NCBI RefSeq assembly: GCF_036711975.1
Contig: NC_091968.1
Coordinates: 17,980,001 to 18,044,000 of the forward strand
From: Onthophagus taurus
Taxonomy: Eukaryota > Arthropoda > Insecta > Coleoptera > Scarabaeidae
DNA length: 64,000 nucleotides
Direction: 5' to 3'
Positions 22,701 to 31,504 of the stretch are shown here, piece by piece; the stretch's first letter is position 1; the number at the start of each line of letters is the position of its first letter. Both the position numbers and the translations under genes were made by a program. Under the pieces are notes generated by a model, which made no database searches, was not told where the DNA came from, and was given only the letters and a program-made list of their open reading frames with translations.

Positions 22701-24267
22701 TATACCATACATATCATGGGAAATCAAATAATAATTCTTTTTTTACTTCATATTAAACAACTAGTAATGAATACAAACATAAAACGTGGATTCTACTAAT
22801 CATTTGAGGCTCAATTTAATTTAAATATTAAAATGAGACATTCAGAGAAGTCGGCAAATTCCCAAAACAGCCTTGAAGTAGTATGTCAGTCAATATTTTA
22901 TATAGAATTTTATTTTAACTTTCAACATCGAATAGAAATATAATCGAATGGAAAAATAATCGATTATTTTATTATAATCGATATCTCGAATGATCGTGTA
23001 TAATTGGTTAATCGATTATGGTCATTCGATTATGCCCATCACTAGTCCGACGGTCGTTGGAACTCATGACAACTTGTCGCCGATCAGTCCGCGGCACGTG
23101 CACGGGTCGGTTGGAACAGCACTTTTCAACTGCGCAGGCTTGTAACCGTCAATTGACAGTCAAAAGTGCGGTTGGAACGAACCTAACATAGAGCTCCTGG
23201 ACTGGCCTGCGTAATCTGTGGACCTAAACCCCATAGTACATTTATGGGGTTTATTGAAGCGTAAAGTTAGGTGTCACACTACAATCGCTTGTGCCTAGAG
23301 TCGAATACTATAAGTCCCGAAGATAGCAAAAAAATTTTGTGTCCCCTTTACCAAAAAGAATTCTGACCCTGATTAGAGCAAAAGGTGGGCCCACTAAGTA
23401 TTAATTTTTCGTTAACAATAAACATTATAAACCTAAACAAGTTGTTTCAATTTAATTTGATATTTCCAAAGTTATCCTGGGTGCTCAATACTTATGGCCA
23501 ACACTGTACATATGATTAACGCGGTCGATGACGTCACAAAAAGTGTCGAAACTGCGGGTCGAAACTTAAAGTGATTTTTCGGTAAGTTTTACACTTTTTT
23601 TTAATTGTTAACAGCTGACTTGAGTGATTTCCCGTTGATTAAAAAAAAAAGTCGATTTTTAAGCGACATGATGATTTTTGAATTATACCCAAATATAAGT
23701 ACCTTTCGCATCGATTTTCTTTTTGTTGGTGTGATGAGACAACACTCGGAGTCATCGGGCTGTCTAGCTCCAAAGATCTCTTCTCCAATAACTCCGTAAT
23801 ACCTTTATTATCAGCTTCGAGTTCGCATTTAAACTTGTGCAACTCAGTATCAAGTCGTCTTAAATACTTATCGACCAAATCGTACATTTGATTCGCCAAA
23901 TGGACCTTCTCGTCGGCTTCATCTAACGTTTTATAATACTCATTTCGGACATTTTGAAATTCACCCTCAACCGACGGTGATAAATCGTTGGGGTAACGCT
24001 TACAATCGGCGAATAAGATTTTAACCCGTTTTTCTAAATCGTCTAAGTTATCTAAAAAATTAATTTTTAATTTTAAGGATTTAATTTTGTGAGGATTTAC
24101 TTTGTACTGATAGGTCTAGCTCTCGCATTTCCGTGAAGCGATCCCGCAATTCTTGGGGAAGGTGCTCGATCACTAAAATTGTTGTTGTCAAAATTTGACG
24201 GTTGTGTTTTTTGAGGTTATGAAAAACGTGTTTACTCACTTTCGAGGTAATCTTCTAAATACAACAT
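13764..24267 (-). CDS. ING3: ING3-type inhibitor-of-growth protein (PHD finger), 4 coding exons
   Basis: ING3 is the histone H3K4me3-reading subunit of NuA4/Tip60-type acetyltransferase complexes in the nucleus. Coding exons on the minus strand are 24267-24240, 24172-24101, 24051-23703 and 14526-13764. All junctions have GT/AG signals and consistent phase, giving 403 residues (human ING3 is about 418). The protein starts MLYLEDYLE, followed by an ING coiled-coil N-terminus with [12 protein letters not shown] and [18 protein letters not shown] Ser-rich low-complexity linker precedes a C-terminal C4HC3 PHD finger at residues 346-395 ([32 protein letters not shown]), ending in a basic tail. Intron 3 is 9,176 bp and full of transposons, while introns 1 and 2 are under 80 bp. 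The gene is divergent from mRpL51. It has no frame break, so I consider it functional. Confidence 0.94.
14925..15275. repeat. Three tandem units of about 120 bp with internal inverted symmetry
   Basis: ACTAGAACTAACACTAG recurs at about 14925 and 15045 and in altered form at 15166, a period of 120 bp. Each unit also contains the reverse-complement wording (TAGGTCTTGTGTTAGTTCTA), and CATTCGGGTTTAGCC faces GGCTAAACCCGAATG, so each can fold on itself. It lies in ING3 intron 3 and has no coding content. Confidence 0.75.
15408..15800 (+). mobile_element. Internally deleted mariner-like transposase fragment
   Basis: A 155-codon frame contains [20 protein letters not shown] (first catalytic Asp region) and then passes directly into a C-terminal motif ([18 protein letters not shown]). 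The intervening catalytic region with the second and third acidic residues is missing, so this is an internal-deletion derivative. It sits in ING3 intron 3. Confidence 0.75.
15950..17335. repeat. Foldback-type element with about 350-bp inverted arms
   Basis: 15950-16300 and 16990-17335 are imperfect reverse complements (for example AGAAATGGGGTTGATACGTT on the left, AACGTATCAACCCCATTTCT on the right). The 700-bp centre has no ORF that I recognise. DNA to the right (17345-17470) reads as a mariner C-terminus, so the element may have landed in a mariner. Confidence 0.7.
17345..18010 (+). mobile_element. Mariner-like transposase C-terminus and right end
   Basis: About 17358-17455 reads as the C-terminal stretch [17 protein letters not shown]. 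The following AT-rich DNA ends GGGACACCTGTATA near 18007, a mariner-type terminus. The motif CCGGTATAACCGGAAG at about 17913 recurs in the inverted arms at 19200 and 20430, linking these segments. Confidence 0.5.
18027..18335 (+). mobile_element. Tc1-type transposase C-terminal fragment
   Basis: The 102-codon frame contains [13 protein letters not shown] (second catalytic Asp) and [19 protein letters not shown] (the DLNPIEHLW signature with catalytic Glu, DD34E type), followed by the normal C-terminus and a stop. The N-terminal DNA-binding region and first Asp are absent. Confidence 0.85.
19078..20570. repeat. Inverted-repeat element with about 320-bp arms
   Basis: 19078-19400 and 20245-20570 are near-complements. 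CTGTCACGACGAGCTGAGTC near 19085 faces CTCAGCTCGTCGTGACAG near 20550, and CCGGTTATACCGGAA faces TTCCGGTATAACCGG. The ORFs in between have no recognisable domain. Nested in the Harbinger-like element. Confidence 0.75.
20731..23044 (+). mobile_element. hAT transposon with BED-finger transposase and perfect 8-bp target duplication
   Basis: The termini TAGTGATGGGCATAATCGA and their complement are flanked by GTCCGACG on both sides (20723-20730, 23045-23052). The transposase begins at 21044 with a BED-type zinc finger ([20 protein letters not shown]). A 326-codon frame at 21303-22283 follows with [20 protein letters not shown] and VSTRWNS. An apparent intron at about 22250-22346 precedes the dimerisation region ([20 protein letters not shown], ending at 22693). 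Breaks lie near 21222, 21380 and 22420, so the copy is inactive but recent-looking. It is of the ZBED1-like hAT type. Confidence 0.9.
23187..23290 (+). mobile_element. Right half of a Tc1 transposase split by the Harbinger-like insertion
   Basis: The frame reads IELLDWPA, a stop, then [19 protein letters not shown], a degraded Tc1 catalytic-Glu region. The left half (MTWFREN, about 18604-18624) is 4.5 kb away across the inserted element, and the two join without loss of transposase sequence. Confidence 0.7.
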
Positions 24268-24758
24268 GTTTTCTAATCACTGGTTAAAAGGAATAAGATG
24301 AATTATAACACAGACCGTTTTAGTATTAGTTTTATTGTTAAATAATGACTATTTGTTTAATTTTTTTTGTAAAAGATTATTGACGTTACCGACCAATAAA
24401 ACACTCTAACTTATCAACTTTCATCAATCAAAAAAAATTAATAAATTAATTCATTAAAACAAAATAAGCTATAATTATTTATTAACCATTCACAATTAAC
24501 AAAATCAACAAAAATTACAAATAATTTATTTCATTCACCACATTTTTTTAACACCAAATTTTAACCAAGCAAAGAAATCTACCTTATCAACTTACTTTCA
24601 ATTTAAATTATTTATTAAATAAACGATTTCTTTTTATTATTAATTAACTAATTAATTATTTGATTCAATTTATTTTAATCTAAATAAAAATTTACAACAT
24701 TCATAAAAAAATATTTTGACATTTATTTTTTTTAGGTTAAATTTCCTAACCTACAAAA
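24268..24758. promoter_or_regulatory. Shared divergent promoter region of ING3 and mRpL51
   Basis: The start codons of the two oppositely oriented genes are separated by 491 bp of very AT-rich DNA. I see no TATA box at a fixed distance on either side. Both are housekeeping-type genes, and head-to-head spacing of this size is commonly bidirectional. There is no transposon in this interval, in contrast with nearly all other gaps here. Confidence 0.5.
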
Positions 24759-25253
24759 ATGTCGTGGTTAATCACAACAATTAATTGTTTAAAACAAACT
24801 AAAAATCTTACCCCACAAAAAACTACAATTCGATTTCGATACCATGCTGAGAAAATAGCGAGAGGGCCTTTAATTCGACGTCATGGTTATGAAGACCATA
24901 TTCAACAATCCGGTTTAATGCCGAGAGTTAAAGGGGCTAAAAAGTTGCCGATGCCTACGTATAGGCCGAAAGATGCTTGGTGTGAAAAGCGGGCTTTATT
25001 TGGACAAAACGATTACATAGATATCTTGGGTAATGAGAAATTGCATCCTACAAGGATCTTGTATAATGTACCATCATGGTTACGAGGAGTGTCAGGGAAT
25101 GAATTTCAAGTTGCAATTAAAAAGCGATATGCTTTGGGTCAAACTAAGTATCCGTTGGCTAGGCCTACAAAGTGGAATGAATTGAATAAGAGGATACGGT
25201 ATTTGTATAGGTTTATGAATAGGAAGACTCCGACCGGGTATTCAAAACAATAA
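24759..25253 (+). CDS. mRpL51: Mitochondrial large-subunit ribosomal protein mL51
   Basis: mL51 is a metazoan-specific component of the mitochondrial 39S subunit. The single exon encodes 164 residues. A short mitochondrial-targeting-like N-terminus ([16 protein letters not shown]) is followed by [13 protein letters not shown] and the family's most conserved block ([17 protein letters not shown]). [17 protein letters not shown] and a basic C-terminal part with [12 protein letters not shown] complete it. Length and order are as usual for insect mRpL51. A polyadenylation signal AATAAA is at about 25282. No upstream exon is needed. Confidence 0.95.
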   Translation: MSWLITTINCLKQTKNLTPQKTTIRFRYHAEKIARGPLIRRHGYEDHIQQSGLMPRVKGAKKLPMPTYRPKDAWCEKRALFGQNDYIDILGNEKLHPTRILYNVPSWLRGVSGNEFQVAIKKRYALGQTKYPLARPTKWNELNKRIRYLYRFMNRKTPTGYSKQ

Positions 25254-25734
25254 TTTGTATTTGTGAATTATGTTAATTAGAAATAAAAATTATAACTTAA
25301 TACATATTTTATTTTTATTACATATTAAATATCCTAATTGTTTTACAGAAAATAATTTTTAAAGTTATTCCTTTTACAATTTTAAGTTGGATTAAGTTTA
25401 AAATTTCTTTCCTTTAAAATGACTATTTCTAGAACTTTTAAATTTATCATAATTTAAACGTAAATTTTTATTTTATAATCTCCATAAATTGCAATCTTTA
25501 ATTGCAAATACATACTTTTACAGAAAAAAAATTCATAAAAGTAGCTATCTAACACTATTTAGTTAACTTTGTCTTTGATACAAGACATATTTTATTACAG
25601 GCCAAGAGATTTAGAAACTGAAACTATTTGAGTAAATTCACCTGCAGGATACTTAACCAAAATGAAAAAAAAAAATTATAATGAATTGGATGGACACAAG
25701 GAATTAAGAAAAGTTCTTAATAGCCTTCTGCAAA
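25254..25734. other. AT-rich intergenic DNA
   Basis: Contains the mRpL51 3' UTR and poly(A) signal. No gene or repeat recognised up to the minisatellite at 25735. Confidence 0.5.
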
Positions 25735-25990
25735 TAGTTTCTTGTCTTCTACAGGTAGTTTCTAGTCTTCTTCAAGCAGTATCTTGCCTTCTGCATGCAC
25801 TCTTCAGTTTTTTCAAGCAATATCTAGTCTTCTTCAAGCTGTATTAAGTCTTTTATTAGCATGTATAGTGTTCTACAACGACATTCATGTCTTCTGCAGG
25901 CAATTTATAGTTTTGTGCAAACAGTATCTTGACTTCTTTATGTATTATTAATTCTTTTTCAAGTAATATTCAATCATTTCCAATCTGTAT
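25735..25990. repeat. Degenerate 21-bp minisatellite
   Basis: Consecutive 21-bp units such as CTTCTGCAAATAGTTTCTTG and CTTCTACAGGTAGTTTCTAG run from 25735, decaying into looser copies by about 25990. A multiple of three keeps a short frame open (heptads like LLQVVSS), which explains the 61-codon ORF here; I do not regard it as a gene. Confidence 0.75.
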
Positions 25991-26034
25991 CAAGTCTTTT
26001 ATTTAAGTATTAGGTACTTCGCTTTTTTTAATGG

Positions 26035-28960
26035 AACGCCTTGTTTACGAGATGTTAATGGTAATTCAAAGCATAACACAAAAAACATTTAGAACAAAAG
26101 TTGTGGCAAGTTTTATTCTTAACAATATTGTTCTCTTGCACTTTTGCTGTCAGATGCATAGATACTTACAGAAGTAGGAAAATATGAAAATTTTACGAAT
26201 TTCGTTGTATTACAAGTTGTTAATGGTAACATTCGGGAAACGAAGCATGTTATAAAAAAACTTTTAGAACAAAAGTTGTAGCAAATTTTATTGTTAACAA
26301 TATTGTTCTCTTGCACTTTTGCTGTCAGATGCATATATACTTACAGAAGTAGGAAAATATGAAAATTTTACGAATTTCGTTGTTTTACAAGTTCTTAATG
26401 GTAACATTCGGGAAACGAAGCATGTTATAAAAAAACTTTTAGAACAAAAGTTGTGGCAAATTTTATTGTTAACAATGTTGTTCTCTTGTACTTTTGCTCT
26501 CAGATGCATAGATACTGACAGAAGTACAAAAATATGAAAATTTTACGAATTTCGTTGTTTTACAAGTTCTTAATGGTAACATTCGGGAAACGAAGCATGT
26601 TATAAAAAGCTTTTAGAACAAAAGTTGTAGGAAATTTTATTGTTAACAATATTGTTCTCTTGCACTTTTGCTCTCAGATGCATAGATACTGACAGAAGTA
26701 CGAAAATATGAAAATTTTACGAATTTCGTTATTTTACGAGTTCTTAATGGTAACAGTCGGGAAACAAAGCATGTTATAAAAGAAACTTTTAGAACAAAAG
26801 ATGTAGCAAGTTTTATTCTTAACAATATTGTTCTCTTGCACTTTTGCTCTCAGATGTATAGATACTTACAGAAGTAGGAAAATATGAAAATTTTACGAAT
26901 TTCGTTGTTTTACAAGTTATTAATGGTAACATTCGGGAAACGAAGCATGTTATAAAAAAACTTTTAGAACAAAAGTTGTAGCAAATTTTATTGTTAACAA
27001 TATTGTTCTCTTGCACTTTTGCTGTCAGATGCATAGATACTTTCAGAAGTAGGAAAATATGAAAATTTGATGACTTTCGTTGTTTTACAAGTTCTTAATG
27101 GTAACATCCGGGAAACGAAGCATGTTATAAAAAACTTTTAGAACAAAAGTTGTAGCAAATTTTATTGTTAACAATATTGTTCTCTTGCACTTTTGCTCTC
27201 AGATGCATAGATACTGACAGAAGTAGGAAAATATGAAAATTTTACAAATTTCGTTGTTTTACAAGTTCTTAATGGTAACATTCGGGAAACGAAGCATGTT
27301 ATAAAAAAACTTTTAGAACAAAAGTTGTAGCAAATTTTATTCTTAATAATATTGCGCTGTAGCACTTTTGCTGTCAGATGCATAGATATCGACAAAAATT
27401 CGAATATATGAATATTTGATTAAATTTATTGTTTTACAAGTTGTTAATGGTAACAGTCGGGAAACAAAGCATATTATAAAAGAAACTTTTAGAACAAAAG
27501 TTGTAGCAAGTTTTATTCTTAACAATATTGTTCTCTTGCACTTTTGCTGTCAGATGCATAGATACTGACAGAAGTACAAAAATATGAAAATTTTACGAAT
27601 TTCGTTGTTTTACAAGTTCTTAATGGTAACGTTCGGGAAACGAAACATGTTATAAAAAGCTTTTAGAACAAAAGTTGTAGCAAATTTTATTGTTAACAAT
27701 ATTGTTCTCTTGCACTTTTGTAGTCAGATGCATAGATACTGACAGAAGTACGAAAATATTAAAATTTTACGAATTTCGTTGTTTTACTAGTTCTTAATGG
27801 TAACATTCGGGAAACGAAGCATGTTATAAAAAATCTTTTAGAACTAAAGTTGTAGCAAATTTTATTGTTAACAATATTGTTCTCTTGCACTTTTGCTGTC
27901 AGATGCATAGATACTTACAGAAGTAGGAAAATATGAAAATTTTACAAATTTCGTTGTTTTACAAGTTGTTAATGGTAACATTCGGGAAACGAAGCTTGCT
28001 ATAAAAAATCTTTTAGAACTAAAGTTGTAGCAAATTTTATTGTTAACAATATTGTTCTCTTGCACTTTTGCTGTCAGATGCATAGATACTTACAGAAGTA
28101 GGAAAATATGAAAATTTTACGAATTTCGTTGTTTTACAAGTTCTTAATAGTAACATTCGGGAAACGAAGCATGTTATAAAAAAACTTTTAGAACAAAAGT
28201 TGTAGCAAACTTTATTGTTAACAATATTGTTCTCTTGCACTTTTGCTGTCAGATGCATAGATACTGACAGAAGTACGAAAATATGAAAATTTTACGAATT
28301 TCGTTGTTTTACAAGTTCTTAATGGTAACGTTCGGGAAACGAAACATGTTATAAAAAGCTTTTAGAACAAAAGTTGTAGCAAATTTTATTGTTAACAATG
28401 TTGTTCTCTTGCAATTTTGCTCTCAGATGCATAAATACTTTCAGAAGTAGGAAAATATGAAAATTCTACGAATTTCGTTGTTTTACAAGTTCTTAATGGT
28501 AACATTCGGGAAACGAAGCATGTTATAAAAAAACTTTTAGAACAAAAGTTGTAGCAAATATTATTTTTTACAATATTGTTCTCTTGCACTTTTGCTGTCA
28601 GATGCATAGATACTTACAGAAGTAGGAAAATATGAAAATTTTACGAATTTCGTTGTTTTACAAGTTCTTAATGGTAACATTCGGGAAAGAAGCATGTTAT
28701 AAAAATACTTTTAGAACAAAAGTTGTAGCAAATTTTATTTTTAACAATATTGTTCTCTTGCACTTCTGCTGTCAGATGCATAAATACTTTCAGAAGTAGG
28801 AAAATATGAAAATTTTACGAATTTCGTTGTTTTACAAGTTCTTAATGGTAACATTCGGGAAACGAAGCATGTTATAAAAATACTTTTGGAACAAAAGTTG
28901 TAGCAAATTTTATTGTTAACAATGTTGTTCTCTTGCACTTTTGCTCTTAGATGCGTAATA
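26035..28960. repeat. Satellite array, monomer about 175 bp, roughly 17 copies
   Basis: The unit contains TTGTTCTCTTGCACTTTTGC, a TTACGAATTTCGTTGTTTTA block and GTAACATTCGGGAAACGAAG. Adjacent starts are 174-175 bp apart (for example 26119/26294, 27868/28043). Units are highly similar head-to-tail copies with the first unit most diverged. Repeated 60-75-codon minus-strand ORFs are by-products of the repeat. The array lies between mRpL51 and the trypsin gene. Confidence 0.93.
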
Positions 28961-30230
28961 ATCGAAGTTTTGAAAATCAGTAGGTTAAGTCGAATATCGG
29001 TAGGGTAAATAAAATTGGGTAAATAAATTGGTAGGGTTGACAATGCTGCTCTAATTCACCAAATCACCGGATTTTTAAACATTTATTACGCAGTTTGTCA
29101 TTCGCTTGATTTGTTCAATTATTTTGTTATGTTTAAATACTCCGAGCGTTCGCTGACCAATAAAGCGAGAGAGGCGCGACAATCCTTAACAACGGTCAGA
29201 AAACTGCGAGAAGAGGAAAATACCAACATTGAGGGTCAACTTTATGGTGCTGGAATAGCTGACTAATGGTAAAATCCTATGGAAACTCATTTTTTTAATT
29301 TATATGCAAATTATCTAAGGAAAAGCGCAGGGTTTTTTCGAAATATTATTTATTTCAGTTTTTATAAACAATTTTCGTCGAAATTTTTACGTGAATATCA
29401 CTTCGTAATCTTTAAAGATATGCCATATTTACAAAAATTAATTTCTTTACAAACCGCTACGCTTTTCTTTAGATTTTGACCTAAACTTTGAAAAGAACTT
29501 TCGTGTTCTATTCTAGGTTATGATTTGCGGCTTCTCTATGTCGCGCAGAGGAGCGCCAAAAACCAACAAACCTTGATTTAATCTGTTATACGACGACTAT
29601 TAAAAAAACATTTAACGAAATTCATGAATATAGCTTTTAAGATGTATACAATAAGCCTACGTCATCTGTCTTTTTACCTTAATATTCCCAGTTGAAAAAA
29701 ATCCCAAAGATAACCTTTGAAAATAGGCCTCTACACTGATATTACGCCTTAAGGCATGGTTTTCAAAAACTATCACGGAATTATGCAGAGCAGCTGTGAA
29801 TAAAGTTATCATATCCAGAATGATCGGCAATATTCGAAACAAATAGGCACCCGAAGAAGAGGAATTGTGTAGCGCAACCTCACAGATCCGTCTCGCTTGA
29901 TATTAAAATCATTTTAATTTTTTTTTAAAAGGCTATGTACTGATCCAAAAGTGTCAATTTAACAGTTTCGGCGGCAAAATAATCTGTTTCATTTAGCAAC
30001 AAACCTTACAAAGTACTTCCTAAGAAATCAACTTGACCAACAAGAGGAGGAATCATAGAAATAGTTAATTTTGTTTCTAAATTTATTCTACTATAACAAC
30101 TAAATATACAACTAAAATAAGCAATACAGATTGATACAAAGTCAACGTAACAATGTTTCTTGATTTTCTTTTTAACTTATAAACTATTCTACTTAATTCA
30201 TTAAAACGTTAATTCGGAGTTTAATGTTCT
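28961..30230. other. Intergenic DNA with one small GC-richer ORF (29129-29266, +)
   Basis: A 45-residue plus-strand frame, 29129-29266, starts MFKYSERSLTNKAREARQSL and is charged and helix-prone. Its base composition is richer in GC than its surroundings, suggesting an old coding exon or a transposon piece, but I cannot name it. The rest shows no recognisable gene. Confidence 0.35.
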
Positions 30231-30231
30231 T

Positions 30232-31121
30232 TTAAATTCCAGATACTTTTGAAATAAATTCGCGTAAATTTGGTACGCTTGCGTAAACACCGGGATAAGA
30301 TGGACGTGCGCATCCATATCCCCAAGAAACAATCCCGATTAATTCCCCATCAACAACTAAAGGACCACCACTATCACCCTAAAAAAACAAAAAATTAATT
30401 TAAATAAGGAAAAAAAAATTAATATAAAAATCTTACTTGACAAGCATCTTTTCCACCAACTTTTTCCCCAGCACACATCATCCTATCAGTAATCGATCTA
30501 CCCCCATAAGCAGCATTACACTCTTCATTACTAACAACCGTAACTCGAACAGCTTGTAATTGCGACGAAGTACTTCCGCCTTCCTTAAGAGTTCCCCATC
30601 CACTCACCACCGATAATTTCCCAACCGGAAGTTGTTGATTAACCTTTGGAAGACCCACGACATTAACACCAGCTTCAAATTTAAGATTAGAACTCAATTC
30701 TAATAAACTTATGTCGTAATCAATCGTTGATGAATCGTATTGGGGATTTTGATGGATTTTTTTAACCGAAATCACTTGACCACCGGATCCACGAATTGAA
30801 GAACCAGCTCGAACACTCAATAATAATGCTGAAGATCCGTCAGTGCAATGAGCAGCAGTTACCGCCCATTTTGCGGAAATGATAGAAGCACCACAAATGT
30901 GGCTACCCAAATATTGAAGGGAAAGTTGATAAGGGTAGTTTTTGATGTCTACTGATTCCCCACCGATGATTCTTCCATCGAGAGAAGGTACTTTACGAGG
31001 TAAAGTATCTTTTTGGAGAGCTGAGAAATTATGTTTTAATTAAATTTGTAAAAAAATAATTATTTAGTTAATTACCAGATATGGAGAGAAGAAAGCAGGA
31101 GAAAACCACGATTTTAAACAT
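30232..31121 (-). CDS. Secreted trypsin-like serine protease (S1), 3 exons
   Basis: An S1 endopeptidase expected to cleave after Lys or Arg, probably a digestive enzyme. Exons on the minus strand are 31121-31076, 31020-30437 and 30378-30232, with GT/AG borders and continuous phase, giving 258 residues. A signal peptide ([16 protein letters not shown]) is followed by a short propeptide ending DGR and the activation site IIGG at residue 33. The triad is His73 in TAAHC, Asp118 in DYDISLLEL and Ser213 in GDSGGP. Asp207, six residues before the catalytic Ser, is the base of the S1 pocket and gives trypsin specificity. A TATA box lies upstream. The gene sits between two unrelated satellite arrays and shows no break. 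Confidence 0.95.
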
Positions 31122-31170
31122 TTTGCTTAGAATTGTTTTTCGATTTGATTTCATTTGGAGTTGGATTGGT

Positions 31171-31177
31171 TTTTATA
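31171..31177 (-). promoter_or_regulatory. TATA box of the trypsin-like gene
   Basis: TATAAAA on the minus strand, about 50 nt before the start codon. This predicts transcription start near 31145 and a very short 5' UTR, usual for strongly expressed secreted proteases. Confidence 0.6.
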
Positions 31178-31504
31178 TGAGGAATTGAGAGAGAGATTTG
31201 ATAATTTTATCACTTGAAATAGGGGGTTTTGAACTTATTCTTTTATTATGATGGGAGATTGTTGTAATTTTATCTGGAAATTTAGAAATTTTTATTTTGT
31301 TATTTTTATATATAATGCTGTGATTTGTTTTGTTTGTATTGATTTTCACAATACTTGATCTTAATAGATTAATAACTGATTAAAATAAACGTATTGAAAC
31401 AAAATTACTCAGTAAGAGATAAGCAATTGCAAATTTAAACAAAAAAATCGGTTACAATCAGATTTCCATTTTAAGGGGAAAAAACAACTCAACAAAAGTT
31501 TTTT

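Larger units (their letters stand above)
18628..23183. mobile_element. Harbinger-like non-autonomous element carrying nested insertions
   Basis: The termini are GGTTCGTTCCAACCGCAC at 18628 and its exact complement ending at 23183. They are bordered by TTA (18625-18627) and TAA (23184-23186), consistent with the 3-bp TWA target of the PIF/Harbinger group after one mutation. The flanks together read as one Tc1 transposase segment, which supports insertion. It has no transposase of its own. Without the nested hAT it would be about 2.2 kb. It lies in ING3 intron 3. Confidence 0.65.

Noticed and set aside
26119-28607. Series of near-identical 60-75-codon minus-strand ORFs
   Set aside because: They recur with the 175-bp satellite period and are broken by single-base changes between copies; an artefact of the repeat.
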